The notes under the pieces: model-generated
Databases searched by the model: none
What the model saw: the letters and a program-made list of their open reading frames with translations, nothing else
What the model was told of the DNA's origin: nothing
Source: Thomasclavelia sp.
GTDB lineage: Bacteria > Bacillota_I > Bacilli_A > Erysipelotrichales > Erysipelotrichaceae
Direction of reading: 5' to 3'
Length of the DNA stretch: 12,059 bases
Assembly (NCBI GenBank): GCA_020024765.1
Contig: JAHHTG010000032.1
Location: 1 to 12,059 of the forward strand
In this document: in pieces, positions 6,403 through 12,004 of the stretch
Layout of the letters: each line of letters opens with the position of its first letter
Numbering within the stretch: the first letter of the stretch is position 1
Position numbers and translations under genes: made by a program

Positions 6403-7242
6403 CTAACCTAACTTCTTTCTAAAATATGTACTTAAAGAGTCAACAGCAACTACTGCAATAAATAGTGCTAATAAAACAGTACCTAAACTATTATAATCAC
6501 GCCAGCCAATTCTTTCATTGATTAATAGTCCTAAACCACCAGCACCAACATAACCTAAAATTGAAGCAGCACGGATATTCATTTCAAAGCAGTATAAGCA
6601 ATGTGATAAATATGTTGGAAGAATTTGTGGTACACAAGCTGACCAGAATGCTTCAAACTTATTGGCGCCTAAAGATTCCATAGCTTCAAAAGGCCCCATA
6701 TCAATTGTTTCGATGCTTTCAAATAGCATCTTGCTGACAACACCAAATGTAAAAATGGTGATGGCAATTGTACCAGCAAACGTACCTAAACCAAAGATTA
6801 ATGCTGCAATTGTTGCAATAATGATTGTTGGTAATGTACGAACTAAACCCAATAAGAAACGTGATAATGATAAAGTAAAACGATTCTTATTAATATTACT
6901 ACTTGCAATAATTGAAAGTGGTAATGCAAAGAAACAACCAATGATTGTACCTAGTAGTGACATCTTGATTGTATCAATTAGTGGCCCCCAAACATTTGGC
7001 AAGAACGCAAAGTTTGGTTTGAAAATTTTACCAAGAATCGCACCTAATTGTTTACCAGTACGTTGAATAACAATCATCAAATCAAAACCAGTTAATTGGA
7101 TACTGAAGTATAAAACAATTAGTAAAATTAAGATAATCAATGGCATTCTTGAACGTTTACGTTCAACACTATGACCATTGCTTAAAGTAATGATTTCTGG
7201 TTTGAAAATGCGATCAAACAAACTTACTTTATTTTTCTTCAT
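6403..7242 (-). CDS. phnE: Phosphonate-type ABC transporter permease (first PhnE)
   Basis: The 279-residue membrane protein has a basic cytoplasmic N-terminus (KRSR near 29-32), a first membrane helix at about 34-50, further segments at 92-113, 128-150, 153-170 and 254-270, an EAA coupling loop at 186-206 (FEAMESLGANKFEAFW) and MNIRAASILGYVGAGGLG at 221-238, typical of PhnE. I chose the ATG at 7240-7242 because AAAGGA lies 8 nt upstream. The in-frame ATG at 7251 directly abuts that site, and the longer frame to 7290 has no ribosome binding site. The start lies inside phnC with a 14-nt overlap, which implies translational coupling. The second permease gene follows after 3 nt. The two permeases differ in sequence, so the channel is probably a heterodimer. 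Confidence 0.93.
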   Translation of the reverse strand: MKKNKVSLFDRIFKPEIITLSNGHSVERKRSRMPLIILILLIVLYFSIQLTGFDLMIVIQRTGKQLGAILGKIFKPNFAFLPNVWGPLIDTIKMSLLGTIIGCFFALPLSIIASSNINKNRFTLSLSRFLLGLVRTLPTIIIATIAALIFGLGTFAGTIAITIFTFGVVSKMLFESIETIDMGPFEAMESLGANKFEAFWSACVPQILPTYLSHCLYCFEMNIRAASILGYVGAGGLGLLINERIGWRDYNSLGTVLLALFIAVVAVDSLSTYFRKKLG

Positions 7243-8005
7243 TTTCTTCATCCTTTGAACTAGGGATATTATTGCCCTTGTAGACAACATCTAAAATTTC
7301 AGGTGTTACTTCACTAGTTGGTCCATCATAAACGATTTCTCCATCTCTAATACCAATAACACGATCAGCGTAATCTAAAGCTAAGTCAACGTGGTGAATG
7401 TTGATTAAAATTGTGATGTTTAAATCTTTATTAACACGTTTGAAGTCACTCATAACGATTTTCGCAGTAACTGGGTCAAGTGCTGCAACCGGTTCATCAG
7501 CTAAGATGATTGTTGGAGTTTGATTTAATGTACGTGCCAAAGCAACACGTTGTTGTTGGCCACCTGATAATTGGTCACAACGTGTGTAGGCTTTATCAAG
7601 AATACCAACTTTATCTAAAGCACCTAAAGCTTGTAATTTTTGTTCTTTTGAATATAGACCGAATAAAGTCTTGTACCAAGGCATATCTGGAACCATACTT
7701 GTTAAAACGTTCTTAATAACTGTTGAACGCGTAACTAAGTTGAATGATTGGAAAATCATACCAATCTTACGACGGAAACGACGTAATTCTTTACCCTTTA
7801 AAGTAGATACATCAACACCATCAACAGTTAAACTTCCACCAGTAATATCGTGCATACGGTTAATTGTACGAATTAACGTTGATTTACCTGCTCCTGATAG
7901 ACCGATGATAGCTACAAATTCACCTTGTTCAATATCTAAATTAATGTTCTTTAGACCTTGAACACCATTTGGATAAACTTTATCCACATTTTTAAAACTA
8001 ATCAT
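7229..8005 (-). CDS. phnC: Phosphonate-type ABC transporter ATP-binding protein
   Basis: The 258-residue ATPase powers the importer from the cytoplasmic side of the membrane. It shows Walker A GLSGAGKST at 35-43, the Q-loop Gln86, the signature LSGGQQQRVALAR at 146-158, Walker B IILADEP at 166-172, a D-loop and the switch region NIHHVDLALDY with His204. The form 'IHHVDLALDYADR' is characteristic of PhnC rather than other ABC ATPases, and the length fits the family. AGAGG lies about 8 nt before the ATG. The 149-nt gap to phnD holds a terminator and a promoter with an extended -10, so phnC begins its own transcription unit (phnC, two phnE, nucleotidase). The last codons overlap the first permease gene by 14 nt. 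Confidence 0.95.
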   Translation of the reverse strand: MISFKNVDKVYPNGVQGLKNINLDIEQGEFVAIIGLSGAGKSTLIRTINRMHDITGGSLTVDGVDVSTLKGKELRRFRRKIGMIFQSFNLVTRSTVIKNVLTSMVPDMPWYKTLFGLYSKEQKLQALGALDKVGILDKAYTRCDQLSGGQQQRVALARTLNQTPTIILADEPVAALDPVTAKIVMSDFKRVNKDLNITILINIHHVDLALDYADRVIGIRDGEIVYDGPTSEVTPEILDVVYKGNNIPSSKDEENEEK

Positions 8006-8033
8006 AATCTAAACCTCTTTATTTCCATTTCGA

Positions 8034-8062
8034 ATTATACCATATACCCAGTTGTATTAGAA
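8034..8062 (-). promoter_or_regulatory. phnC promoter with extended -10
   Basis: On the minus strand TGGTATAAT (8034-8042) is a perfect extended -10 (TGn plus TATAAT). The -35 at 17-bp spacing (8057-8062, TTCTAA) is poor. The hexamer lies 28 nt before the phnC start codon. A strong extended -10 with a weak -35 fits an activator-dependent promoter. Confidence 0.65.
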
Positions 8063-8073
8063 TGCCTTGAACT

Positions 8074-8099
8074 ACAATAACACACAATTTTTACACAAT
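8074..8099 (-). promoter_or_regulatory. Three phased ATTGT repeats upstream of the phnC promoter (candidate activator site)
   Basis: Read on minus, ATTGT occurs at 8095-8099, 8084-8088 and 8074-8078, with steps of 11 and 10 bp (one helical turn each). The array starts about 12 bp upstream of the weak -35. Tandem repeats with an 11-bp period are the arrangement used by PhoB/PhoP-type and other OmpR-family regulators; the repeat itself is not a clean match to a Pho box. The regulator is unknown. Confidence 0.4.
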
Positions 8100-8132
8100 A
8101 AAAATAAAAAGCTCGAGAAATATCTCGAGCTT
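8100..8132 (-). terminator. Terminator between phnD and phnC
   Basis: AAGCTCGAGA (8109-8118) pairs perfectly over 10 bp with TCTCGAGCTT (8123-8132) around a 4-nt loop. On the minus strand it is followed by a T-rich tail (TTTTTATTTTTATT). It lies 22 nt after the phnD stop codon, so most phnD transcripts should end here. Confidence 0.88.
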
Positions 8133-8154
8133 AATTTATCGTTTAGAGTTGTTA

Positions 8155-9246
8155 TTACTTAACAGCTTCTAATGCCTTACGAGCACCGTCGTAGTCAGCA
8201 TCTGTAGCCTTTGCATAACCAGCATGGCTGTATACAGAGAAGATTTCTTTTCCTTCTTCAGATTCGATAACTTCGATTAAAGCGTTTTGGATAGCTTCGA
8301 TGAATTCAGGGTTGTAGATTTCTTCTTTAGCCTTTGTGATTGCAACTGTATCGTTGTAAATACCTGGAGTAACACCAATTACATTTAGTTCTTCCCAGAT
8401 TGATTCTTCACGACCCATACCTTGTTTACCAGTTTCGTCCTTTTGGTCGATAGGTAAGTTCCAAGATGCTTCGTAGTCATTACGTCCATCAGCGTAGCAA
8501 ACGATGATATCTACTTGTTCAGCAGCTGCTTGAGCAAATGCTGTACCGTAACCAGAATCAAGAGTTGTTAAATGTTCAAGATCAGTTAATTTATGATCAT
8601 AGTGTTCCATTAACCAAAGAGTTGGGTAAATGTAACCAGCGCTTGAAGATGTCTTTTGAACAGCCCAAGTAGCGCTATTTAAATCTTCCCAAGTTAATTC
8701 TTCACCGTTGTTAACTTTTTCAGCTAACATTTTACCAGTTTCAGTTGGTGCAGCGTAGATTAATGAACGGTAGAAAGTAACTTGTGGACCATTCTTTTCA
8801 GTCTTGTTGTCGATACCGTTCCAGTCAACTGGATTTTCGCTATCGTTTGATAAACCGTTACGAGTTGCAGTTAATACAACATCAACTTCATCAGAGTATA
8901 AAGCGTAAGTTCCGCCTGGTAACCAACCTAAATCGATTGTACCAGCTGCAAGACCTTCACCTGTAGCGTCGTAGTTAGTACCAACAGTAATGTTGATTGT
9001 ATCAGCAGCTACTTCATAACCTTGGTTAAGTAATGCTGCAGATAATAATTCAGGTAAACCTTCAGTTCCAGCGATGATAACGTCAGCATCTTTTGATGGA
9101 ACGAATTGAAGTTCTAAGCCTTCAAGTTTAACTGTTTCTCCAGATGGTTCTTCTGTTTCTTCTGGAGTAGTTGTTTCTTCTTGACCACATGCAACTAATG
9201 AAAGAACCATTAGAAGAGTAGTTAGAAGAGTAAATAACTTTTTCAT
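8155..9246 (-). CDS. phnD: Phosphonate/phosphate-type ABC transporter substrate-binding lipoprotein
   Basis: The 363-residue protein begins with a lipoprotein signal peptide (MKK, hydrophobic core at 4-18, lipobox LVAC with Cys20) and a Glu/Thr-rich linker (22-37), so it should be anchored outside the membrane. The periplasmic-binding fold follows: LQFVPSKDADVI at 46-57 is the usual first strand and loop of PhnD proteins; GTIDLGWLPGGTYALY at 102-117 and KTSSSAGYIYP at 198-208 correspond to the two ligand-contacting regions, the Ser-rich 'S-[ST]-SGY-x-x-P' loop binding the phosphonate or phosphate oxygens. The ligand (phosphonate, phosphite, phosphate ester) cannot be told. AAGGAG (9256-9261) precedes the ATG, with a small hairpin just upstream. 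A terminator separates it from phnC, which fits the excess of binding protein usual in such importers. Confidence 0.94.
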   Translation of the reverse strand: MKKLFTLLTTLLMVLSLVACGQEETTTPEETEEPSGETVKLEGLELQFVPSKDADVIIAGTEGLPELLSAALLNQGYEVAADTINITVGTNYDATGEGLAAGTIDLGWLPGGTYALYSDEVDVVLTATRNGLSNDSENPVDWNGIDNKTEKNGPQVTFYRSLIYAAPTETGKMLAEKVNNGEELTWEDLNSATWAVQKTSSSAGYIYPTLWLMEHYDHKLTDLEHLTTLDSGYGTAFAQAAAEQVDIIVCYADGRNDYEASWNLPIDQKDETGKQGMGREESIWEELNVIGVTPGIYNDTVAITKAKEEIYNPEFIEAIQNALIEVIESEEGKEIFSVYSHAGYAKATDADYDGARKALEAVK

Positions 9247-9261
9247 TCTATTTTTCTCCTT

Positions 9262-9275
9262 CGTAGTTTCCTACG
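9262..9275 (-). promoter_or_regulatory. Small GAAA-loop hairpin in the phnD leader
   Basis: On minus, CGTAG-GAAA-CTACG forms a 5-bp stem closed by a GNRA tetraloop, and its 3' end directly abuts the Shine-Dalgarno AAGGAG (9256-9261). It lies just downstream of the predicted transcription start (about 9275), so it would form the very 5' end of the mRNA. It may stabilise the message or tune ribosome access. Confidence 0.45.
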
Positions 9276-9281
9276 TTTCAT

Positions 9282-9290
9282 AGTATATCA
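9282..9290 (-). promoter_or_regulatory. phnD promoter, extended -10
   Basis: On minus, TGATATACT is an extended -10 (TGn plus TATACT, 9282-9287). No good -35 is seen at 17 bp (9305-9310), where instead an inverted repeat lies. The -10 is 35 nt upstream of the start codon. Confidence 0.6.
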
Positions 9291-9301
9291 CAATATTTTT
9301 A

Positions 9302-9317
9302 AAAATCATCTGATTTT
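9302..9317. repeat. Inverted repeat over the phnD -35 region (candidate operator)
   Basis: AAAATCA (9302-9308) and TGATTTT (9311-9317) form a perfect 7-bp inverted repeat with a 2-bp centre. It covers the position of the phnD -35 element. A dimeric repressor or activator could bind here. The site is AT-rich, so chance occurrence is possible. Confidence 0.35.
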
Positions 9318-9328
9318 AAACTTTTTAA

Positions 9329-9340
9329 TTTGTTCACAAA
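9329..9340. repeat. Second small palindrome in the phnD/acetyltransferase spacer
   Basis: TTTGT-TC-ACAAA is a perfect 5-bp inverted repeat with a 2-bp centre, 11 bp beyond the first palindrome. It sits between the two divergent promoters. Confidence 0.25.
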
Positions 9341-9376
9341 GTTTCGTTGTATTTTGGTTTTTATTCACATAGATTT

Positions 9377-9406
9377 TTCAATTCCCTTTTCCTAAAATGT
9401 TATAAT
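9377..9406 (+). promoter_or_regulatory. Promoter of the GNAT gene, extended -10, leaderless start
   Basis: TGTTATAAT (9398-9406) is a perfect extended -10. TTCAAT (9377-9382) is a modest -35 at 18 bp. The expected transcription start, about 7 nt after the hexamer, is at 9412-9414, the position of the ATG itself. Confidence 0.65.
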
Positions 9407-9413
9407 TATATAT

Positions 9414-9941
9414 ATGAAATTAGTTTTAAGTAAACAATCGGAAATAATAGAAATTCTAGATATGATTAAAGAAGCTCAAGCTGATTTTAAGGCATTAAAT
9501 ATTGACCAATGGCAAGATGGTTATCCCGATTTAGAAACCATCAAAAACGACATCAATCTTAATCGAGGATATACCATTTATCTTGAAGATAAAGCTGTAG
9601 GCTATTGTGTCATTGACTTTAATCACGATCCAAACTACAAGATTGTTTATCACGGCCAATTTCGCAATTCGCATCACTATGCAACGATTCATCGCTTTGT
9701 GATTAGAAGAGATTATCAACGTCATCATTTGGGTTCTGGTGCTTTTAAATTAATTGAAGGCATCGTAAAAGAACGTGGTGTTGATACCATTCGGATTGAT
9801 ACCCATGTTGAAAATACAAAAATGCGTGGTCTAATTAATAAAAGTGGCTATGTGTATTGTGGCATCATTAAACTTAATGGCACTGACGACGAACGTTTAG
9901 CTTTTGATAAAATTTTGTCTGAGGAGGATCAAAATGTTTGA
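9414..9941 (+). CDS. GNAT family N-acetyltransferase
   Basis: The 175-residue protein has the GNAT fold order: an N-terminal helix region (7-30) containing the LNIDQWQDGYP stretch seen in one branch of Bacillota GNATs, a central strand (VGYCVIDF), then motif A, IHRFVIRRDYQRHHLGSGAF, where RHHLGSG is the acetyl-CoA pyrophosphate loop, and a C-terminal KSGYVYCGI strand of the acceptor side. It transfers an acetyl group from acetyl-CoA to an amine; the acceptor (small molecule or protein N-terminus) is not predictable. There is no Shine-Dalgarno before the ATG at 9414, and the -10 ends 7 nt upstream, so translation is probably leaderless. The next possible start (ATG at 9462) also lacks a site and would cut into the fold. 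The stop overlaps the next gene by 8 nt. It is divergent from phnD. Confidence 0.9.
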   Translation: MKLVLSKQSEIIEILDMIKEAQADFKALNIDQWQDGYPDLETIKNDINLNRGYTIYLEDKAVGYCVIDFNHDPNYKIVYHGQFRNSHHYATIHRFVIRRDYQRHHLGSGAFKLIEGIVKERGVDTIRIDTHVENTKMRGLINKSGYVYCGIIKLNGTDDERLAFDKILSEEDQNV

Positions 9942-10806
9942 TAGTTATGAAATTAAAAGAGATGCACGAACTTTAACCAAGGCCAATTTCCCTGGTGTGG
10001 CTGTAATTCCATTAATTCAGATTATTGTTCCAATCTGTTTGGCGTTACTAATATTTGGAAAACTTGGCTTAGCATTATTTGCATTACCAGATGAAGCCAC
10101 ATTTGATACCATTTTATATCTAAGCGAAGCTCATCAAACTTCGATGTTCATCTATTCCAATATTTTCATGAATCTTTTCCCTTTATTTACAAAATATTGG
10201 GAAACCAATTATTTGTTACATATTGCAAATAATCGTGACACAAAAGTGTCTATCATAGAAGTTTTAAAGAAAACAAATTTCAAAGTCTTCGTGACATATG
10301 TTCTAAAAAATTTGGTTGCAAGTGTCATTATCTCACTATGGACATTATTATTTATTGTTCCAGGGGTAATAAAATCTTTCAGTTACTTGCTAGTTCCTTA
10401 TATTGCAATCGATCGTCCTGAACTCGGTATCTTTGAAACGCTAAAAGAAAGTGAAAGACTAATGTATGGTAATCGATTTGGCGCCTTCAATATGCTAATT
10501 TCTTTTATCTTCTGGTATATCTCAATTCCATTCACATTGGGGTTAAGTGCTTTATATGTTCAACCATATACAAGCCTTGCAGTTATTTGTCTATATAATG
10601 ATTTAATGTACGACCATAAATATTCGGGTCAAACTTTCATTAATAAAAACTTTAAGTCAACTGATAATACTGTTGCAAACATGGATAATCCAGCATCAAA
10701 TAGCAACTCACAAGATAAACCTTTTGATTTAAGTATCTACAATTCTCAAACATTAGATGAGATTGATGCTATTGATAATGATCGGGATGATGTCGATGAA
10801 GAATAG
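9934..10806 (+). CDS. DUF975-type integral membrane protein
   Basis: The 290-residue protein has hydrophobic segments at about 19-50, 70-87, 118-145 and 183-220. The stretch PGVIKSFSYLLVPYIAID at 143-160, followed by RPELGIFETLKESERLM, matches the conserved core of DUF975 membrane proteins as I know them; their function is not established. The first 15 residues are amphipathic and basic. The C-terminal tail from about 225 is hydrophilic and very acidic at its end (DEIDAIDNDRDDVDEE), an unusual extension for this family. The ATG at 9934 has GAGGAGG (9921-9927) 6 nt upstream, placed inside the acetyltransferase gene, so the two genes are co-transcribed and likely coupled. A terminator follows 11 nt after the stop. 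Confidence 0.85.
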   Translation: MFDSYEIKRDARTLTKANFPGVAVIPLIQIIVPICLALLIFGKLGLALFALPDEATFDTILYLSEAHQTSMFIYSNIFMNLFPLFTKYWETNYLLHIANNRDTKVSIIEVLKKTNFKVFVTYVLKNLVASVIISLWTLLFIVPGVIKSFSYLLVPYIAIDRPELGIFETLKESERLMYGNRFGAFNMLISFIFWYISIPFTLGLSALYVQPYTSLAVICLYNDLMYDHKYSGQTFINKNFKSTDNTVANMDNPASNSNSQDKPFDLSIYNSQTLDEIDAIDNDRDDVDEE

Positions 10807-10816
10807 TATATATTAA

Positions 10817-10842
10817 TTAAGTGTAGCTCAGGCTACACTTTT
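10817..10842 (+). terminator. Terminator of the GNAT-DUF975 unit
   Basis: AAGTGTAGC (10817-10825) pairs with GCTACACTT (10830-10838) around the loop TCAG, followed by a run of T (10837-10842). Confidence 0.92.
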
Positions 10843-10871
10843 TTCATCATTTAATATCTATCTATGAGTAT

Positions 10872-10897
10872 AAAAAAACTCAAGTTGAACTTGAGTT
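10872..10897 (-). terminator. Terminator after tRNA-Lys
   Basis: AACTCAAG (10877-10884) pairs with CTTGAGTT (10890-10897) around a 5-nt loop. On minus it is followed by seven T (10872-10878 complement). It lies 11 nt after the CCA end of tRNA-Lys. Confidence 0.88.
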
Positions 10898-10908
10898 AAA
10901 TTACTAGA

Positions 10909-10984
10909 TGGTGATCCCCGAGGGATTCGAACCCTCGACCCTCTGATTAAGAGTCAGATGCTCTGCCAGCTGAGCTAGGGGATC
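10909..10984 (-). tRNA. tRNA-Lys (anticodon CTT), CCA encoded
   Basis: The 76-nt cloverleaf has a perfect acceptor stem (GATCCCC/GGGGATC), discriminator A, encoded CCA, a canonical D arm with GG and an anticodon loop CTCTTAA. The anticodon CTT (plus-strand AAG at 10949-10951) reads only AAG. It is transcribed alone from the promoter at 11001-11030 to the terminator at 10872. Confidence 0.97.
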
Positions 10985-11000
10985 ATTTCATTGCTCAATT

Positions 11001-11030
11001 AGTATAGCATACATAAATTTAATAATGCAA
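11001..11030 (-). promoter_or_regulatory. Promoter of tRNA-Lys
   Basis: On minus TTGCAT (11025-11030) and TATACT (11001-11006) are 18 bp apart, and TGC before the -10 makes it an extended type. It lies 16 nt upstream of the mature tRNA 5' end. Confidence 0.8.
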
Positions 11031-11053
11031 GTATTAATTTAAAAATTTGCAAT

Positions 11054-11078
11054 AAAAAAACCCGATATAAATCGGGTT
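11054..11078 (-). terminator. Terminator after tRNA-Asn/tRNA-Glu
   Basis: AACCCGAT (11059-11066) pairs with ATCGGGTT (11071-11078) around a 4-nt loop, followed on minus by seven T. It lies 13 nt after the CCA end of tRNA-Glu and separates this unit from tRNA-Lys. Confidence 0.9.
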
Positions 11079-11091
11079 ATACAATCCATCA

Positions 11092-11167
11092 TGGTGACCA
11101 GTACGGGATTCGAACCCGTGAGTGCCGCCGTGAAAGGGCGGTGTGTTAACCGTTTCACCAACTGGCC
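11092..11167 (-). tRNA. tRNA-Glu (anticodon TTC), CCA encoded
   Basis: The 76-nt cloverleaf has acceptor GGCCAGT/ACTGGTC (one G-T pair), discriminator A, CCA, an anticodon stem CCGCC/GGCGG and loop CTTTCAC with anticodon TTC (plus-strand GAA at 11132-11134). It is the second gene of a two-tRNA transcript, 2 nt behind tRNA-Asn. Confidence 0.97.
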
Positions 11168-11169
11168 AA

Positions 11170-11245
11170 TGGCGCCTAAAACAGGACTCGAACCTGTGAC
11201 CGTTCGGTTAACAGCCGAATGCTCTACCGACTGAGCTATTTAGGC
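11170..11245 (-). tRNA. tRNA-Asn (anticodon GTT), CCA encoded
   Basis: The 76-nt cloverleaf has a perfect acceptor stem (GCCTAAA/TTTAGGC), the discriminator G usual for tRNA-Asn, CCA, a canonical D arm and anticodon stem TTCGG/CCGAA with loop CTGTTAA and anticodon GTT (plus-strand AAC at 11210-11212). It is the first gene of the Asn-Glu unit. Confidence 0.97.
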
Positions 11246-11261
11246 AACTTTGGATTGCTTA

Positions 11262-11293
11262 ATTATATTATCAAAGATTTGCATATATTGCAA
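11262..11293 (-). promoter_or_regulatory. Promoter of tRNA-Asn/tRNA-Glu
   Basis: On minus a TATAAT (11262-11267) and an overlapping GATAAT (11267-11272) lie 16-21 nt upstream of tRNA-Asn. TTGCAA (11288-11293) is the best -35, 20 or 15 bp away respectively. Neither spacing is ideal, so the exact elements are uncertain. Confidence 0.5.
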
Positions 11294-12004
11294 TAGTATT
11301 TTTAAACTTTTTTATATTTTTTTAAAAATACTTAATACCGTAATATAACATGACAATCATAAATATAAAACGTCATAATTATACACGATTTCCAATCAAG
11401 ATAAAAGATTACATCACGTGAATAAAACCTTAAGATCAAATTATTCAATCATAAATCCAATATGAGTAATCGTTGGAAGCATAATGAATACTATTGTGTT
11501 TTCTTAGCTTCCTGTTCATTAAAAGAATATGATAAGACACGGTTGTAGATATAAGCATAATTCAATTTTAACCTCTATTCATATTCATATGTTTTAAGAT
11601 AAAATCTACTTTTAATTAACAACAATATCATAAAAATTTGAAAATAAGCACATTTTTGATAAGTACTACCCAATCACTTAAATCGTTTAAAATTTTAAAA
11701 AATTAAATCAAAATCTTTGCTAATTTTATAATATGGTCTTATGGATATGCTTGTACAAAATTTTATTAATATTATCGATTATTTTGAAATTGATATAAAG
11801 TAATTAACTTCGTAAAGACACTGTCGGTTTATTATATATTAATTAAAAGCCAATTTTCTTTTAGATATACGATATATTTTTCGTTTTAGATATTAGAGTA
11901 CCAATAATATAATTATTGAAAAATAAAACCATATTCCATTCCTGGTAAAATTCACAGAAAATAAATTCTTATCTTTTATTTTATCCAATATATAAAATAC
12001 ATAA
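11294..12004. other. AT-rich stretch of about 0.7 kb without a supportable gene
   Basis: No open frame of useful length, tRNA or known RNA motif is recognised on either strand. G+C is visibly lower than in the genes (14 of 60 bases in the line starting 11341). What it holds: an inverted repeat GGAAGC/GCTTCC (11475-11480 and 11507-11512), a 10-bp direct repeat TTTTAGATAT (11859-11868 and 11884-11893), and isolated TATAAT-like hexamers. One tiny minus frame (11491-11565, TTG start, 24 codons) has AGAGG 6 nt upstream but no other support. It may be a long spacer, a decayed gene or an undetected small RNA. Confidence 0.5.

Noticed and set aside
6662..7066. 134-codon plus-strand open frame
   Set aside because: It lies antisense inside the first phnE gene, which has clear family motifs; no ribosome binding site or recognisable protein.
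7510..7961. Two plus-strand open frames (68 and 96 codons)
   Set aside because: Both are antisense to phnC, whose Walker and signature motifs are complete; the frames are mirror effects of its codon pattern.
7980..7988. TTATCCACA, a perfect DnaA box
   Set aside because: A single copy inside the phnC coding sequence (encodes VDK); no cluster, no AT-rich unwinding element, no dnaA/dnaN nearby.
8784..8966. 60-codon plus-strand frame
   Set aside because: Antisense to phnD, low-complexity translation and no start signals.
9333..9369. TTCACA at 9333 and 9364 as a PhoP box pair
   Set aside because: The two copies are 31 bp apart, not 11 bp, and no intermediate copy exists.
11491..11565. 24-codon minus frame with TTG start and AGAGG 6 nt upstream
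   Set aside because: Short, rare start codon, no promoter seen, and AT-rich DNA gives such frames by chance; its C-terminal EAK resembles the frame at 12012-12059 but this is too little to call.
11859..11893. TTTTAGATAT direct repeat (25-bp offset) as a possible CRISPR or iteron remnant
   Set aside because: Only two copies of a 10-bp AT-rich word; no further units at that period.
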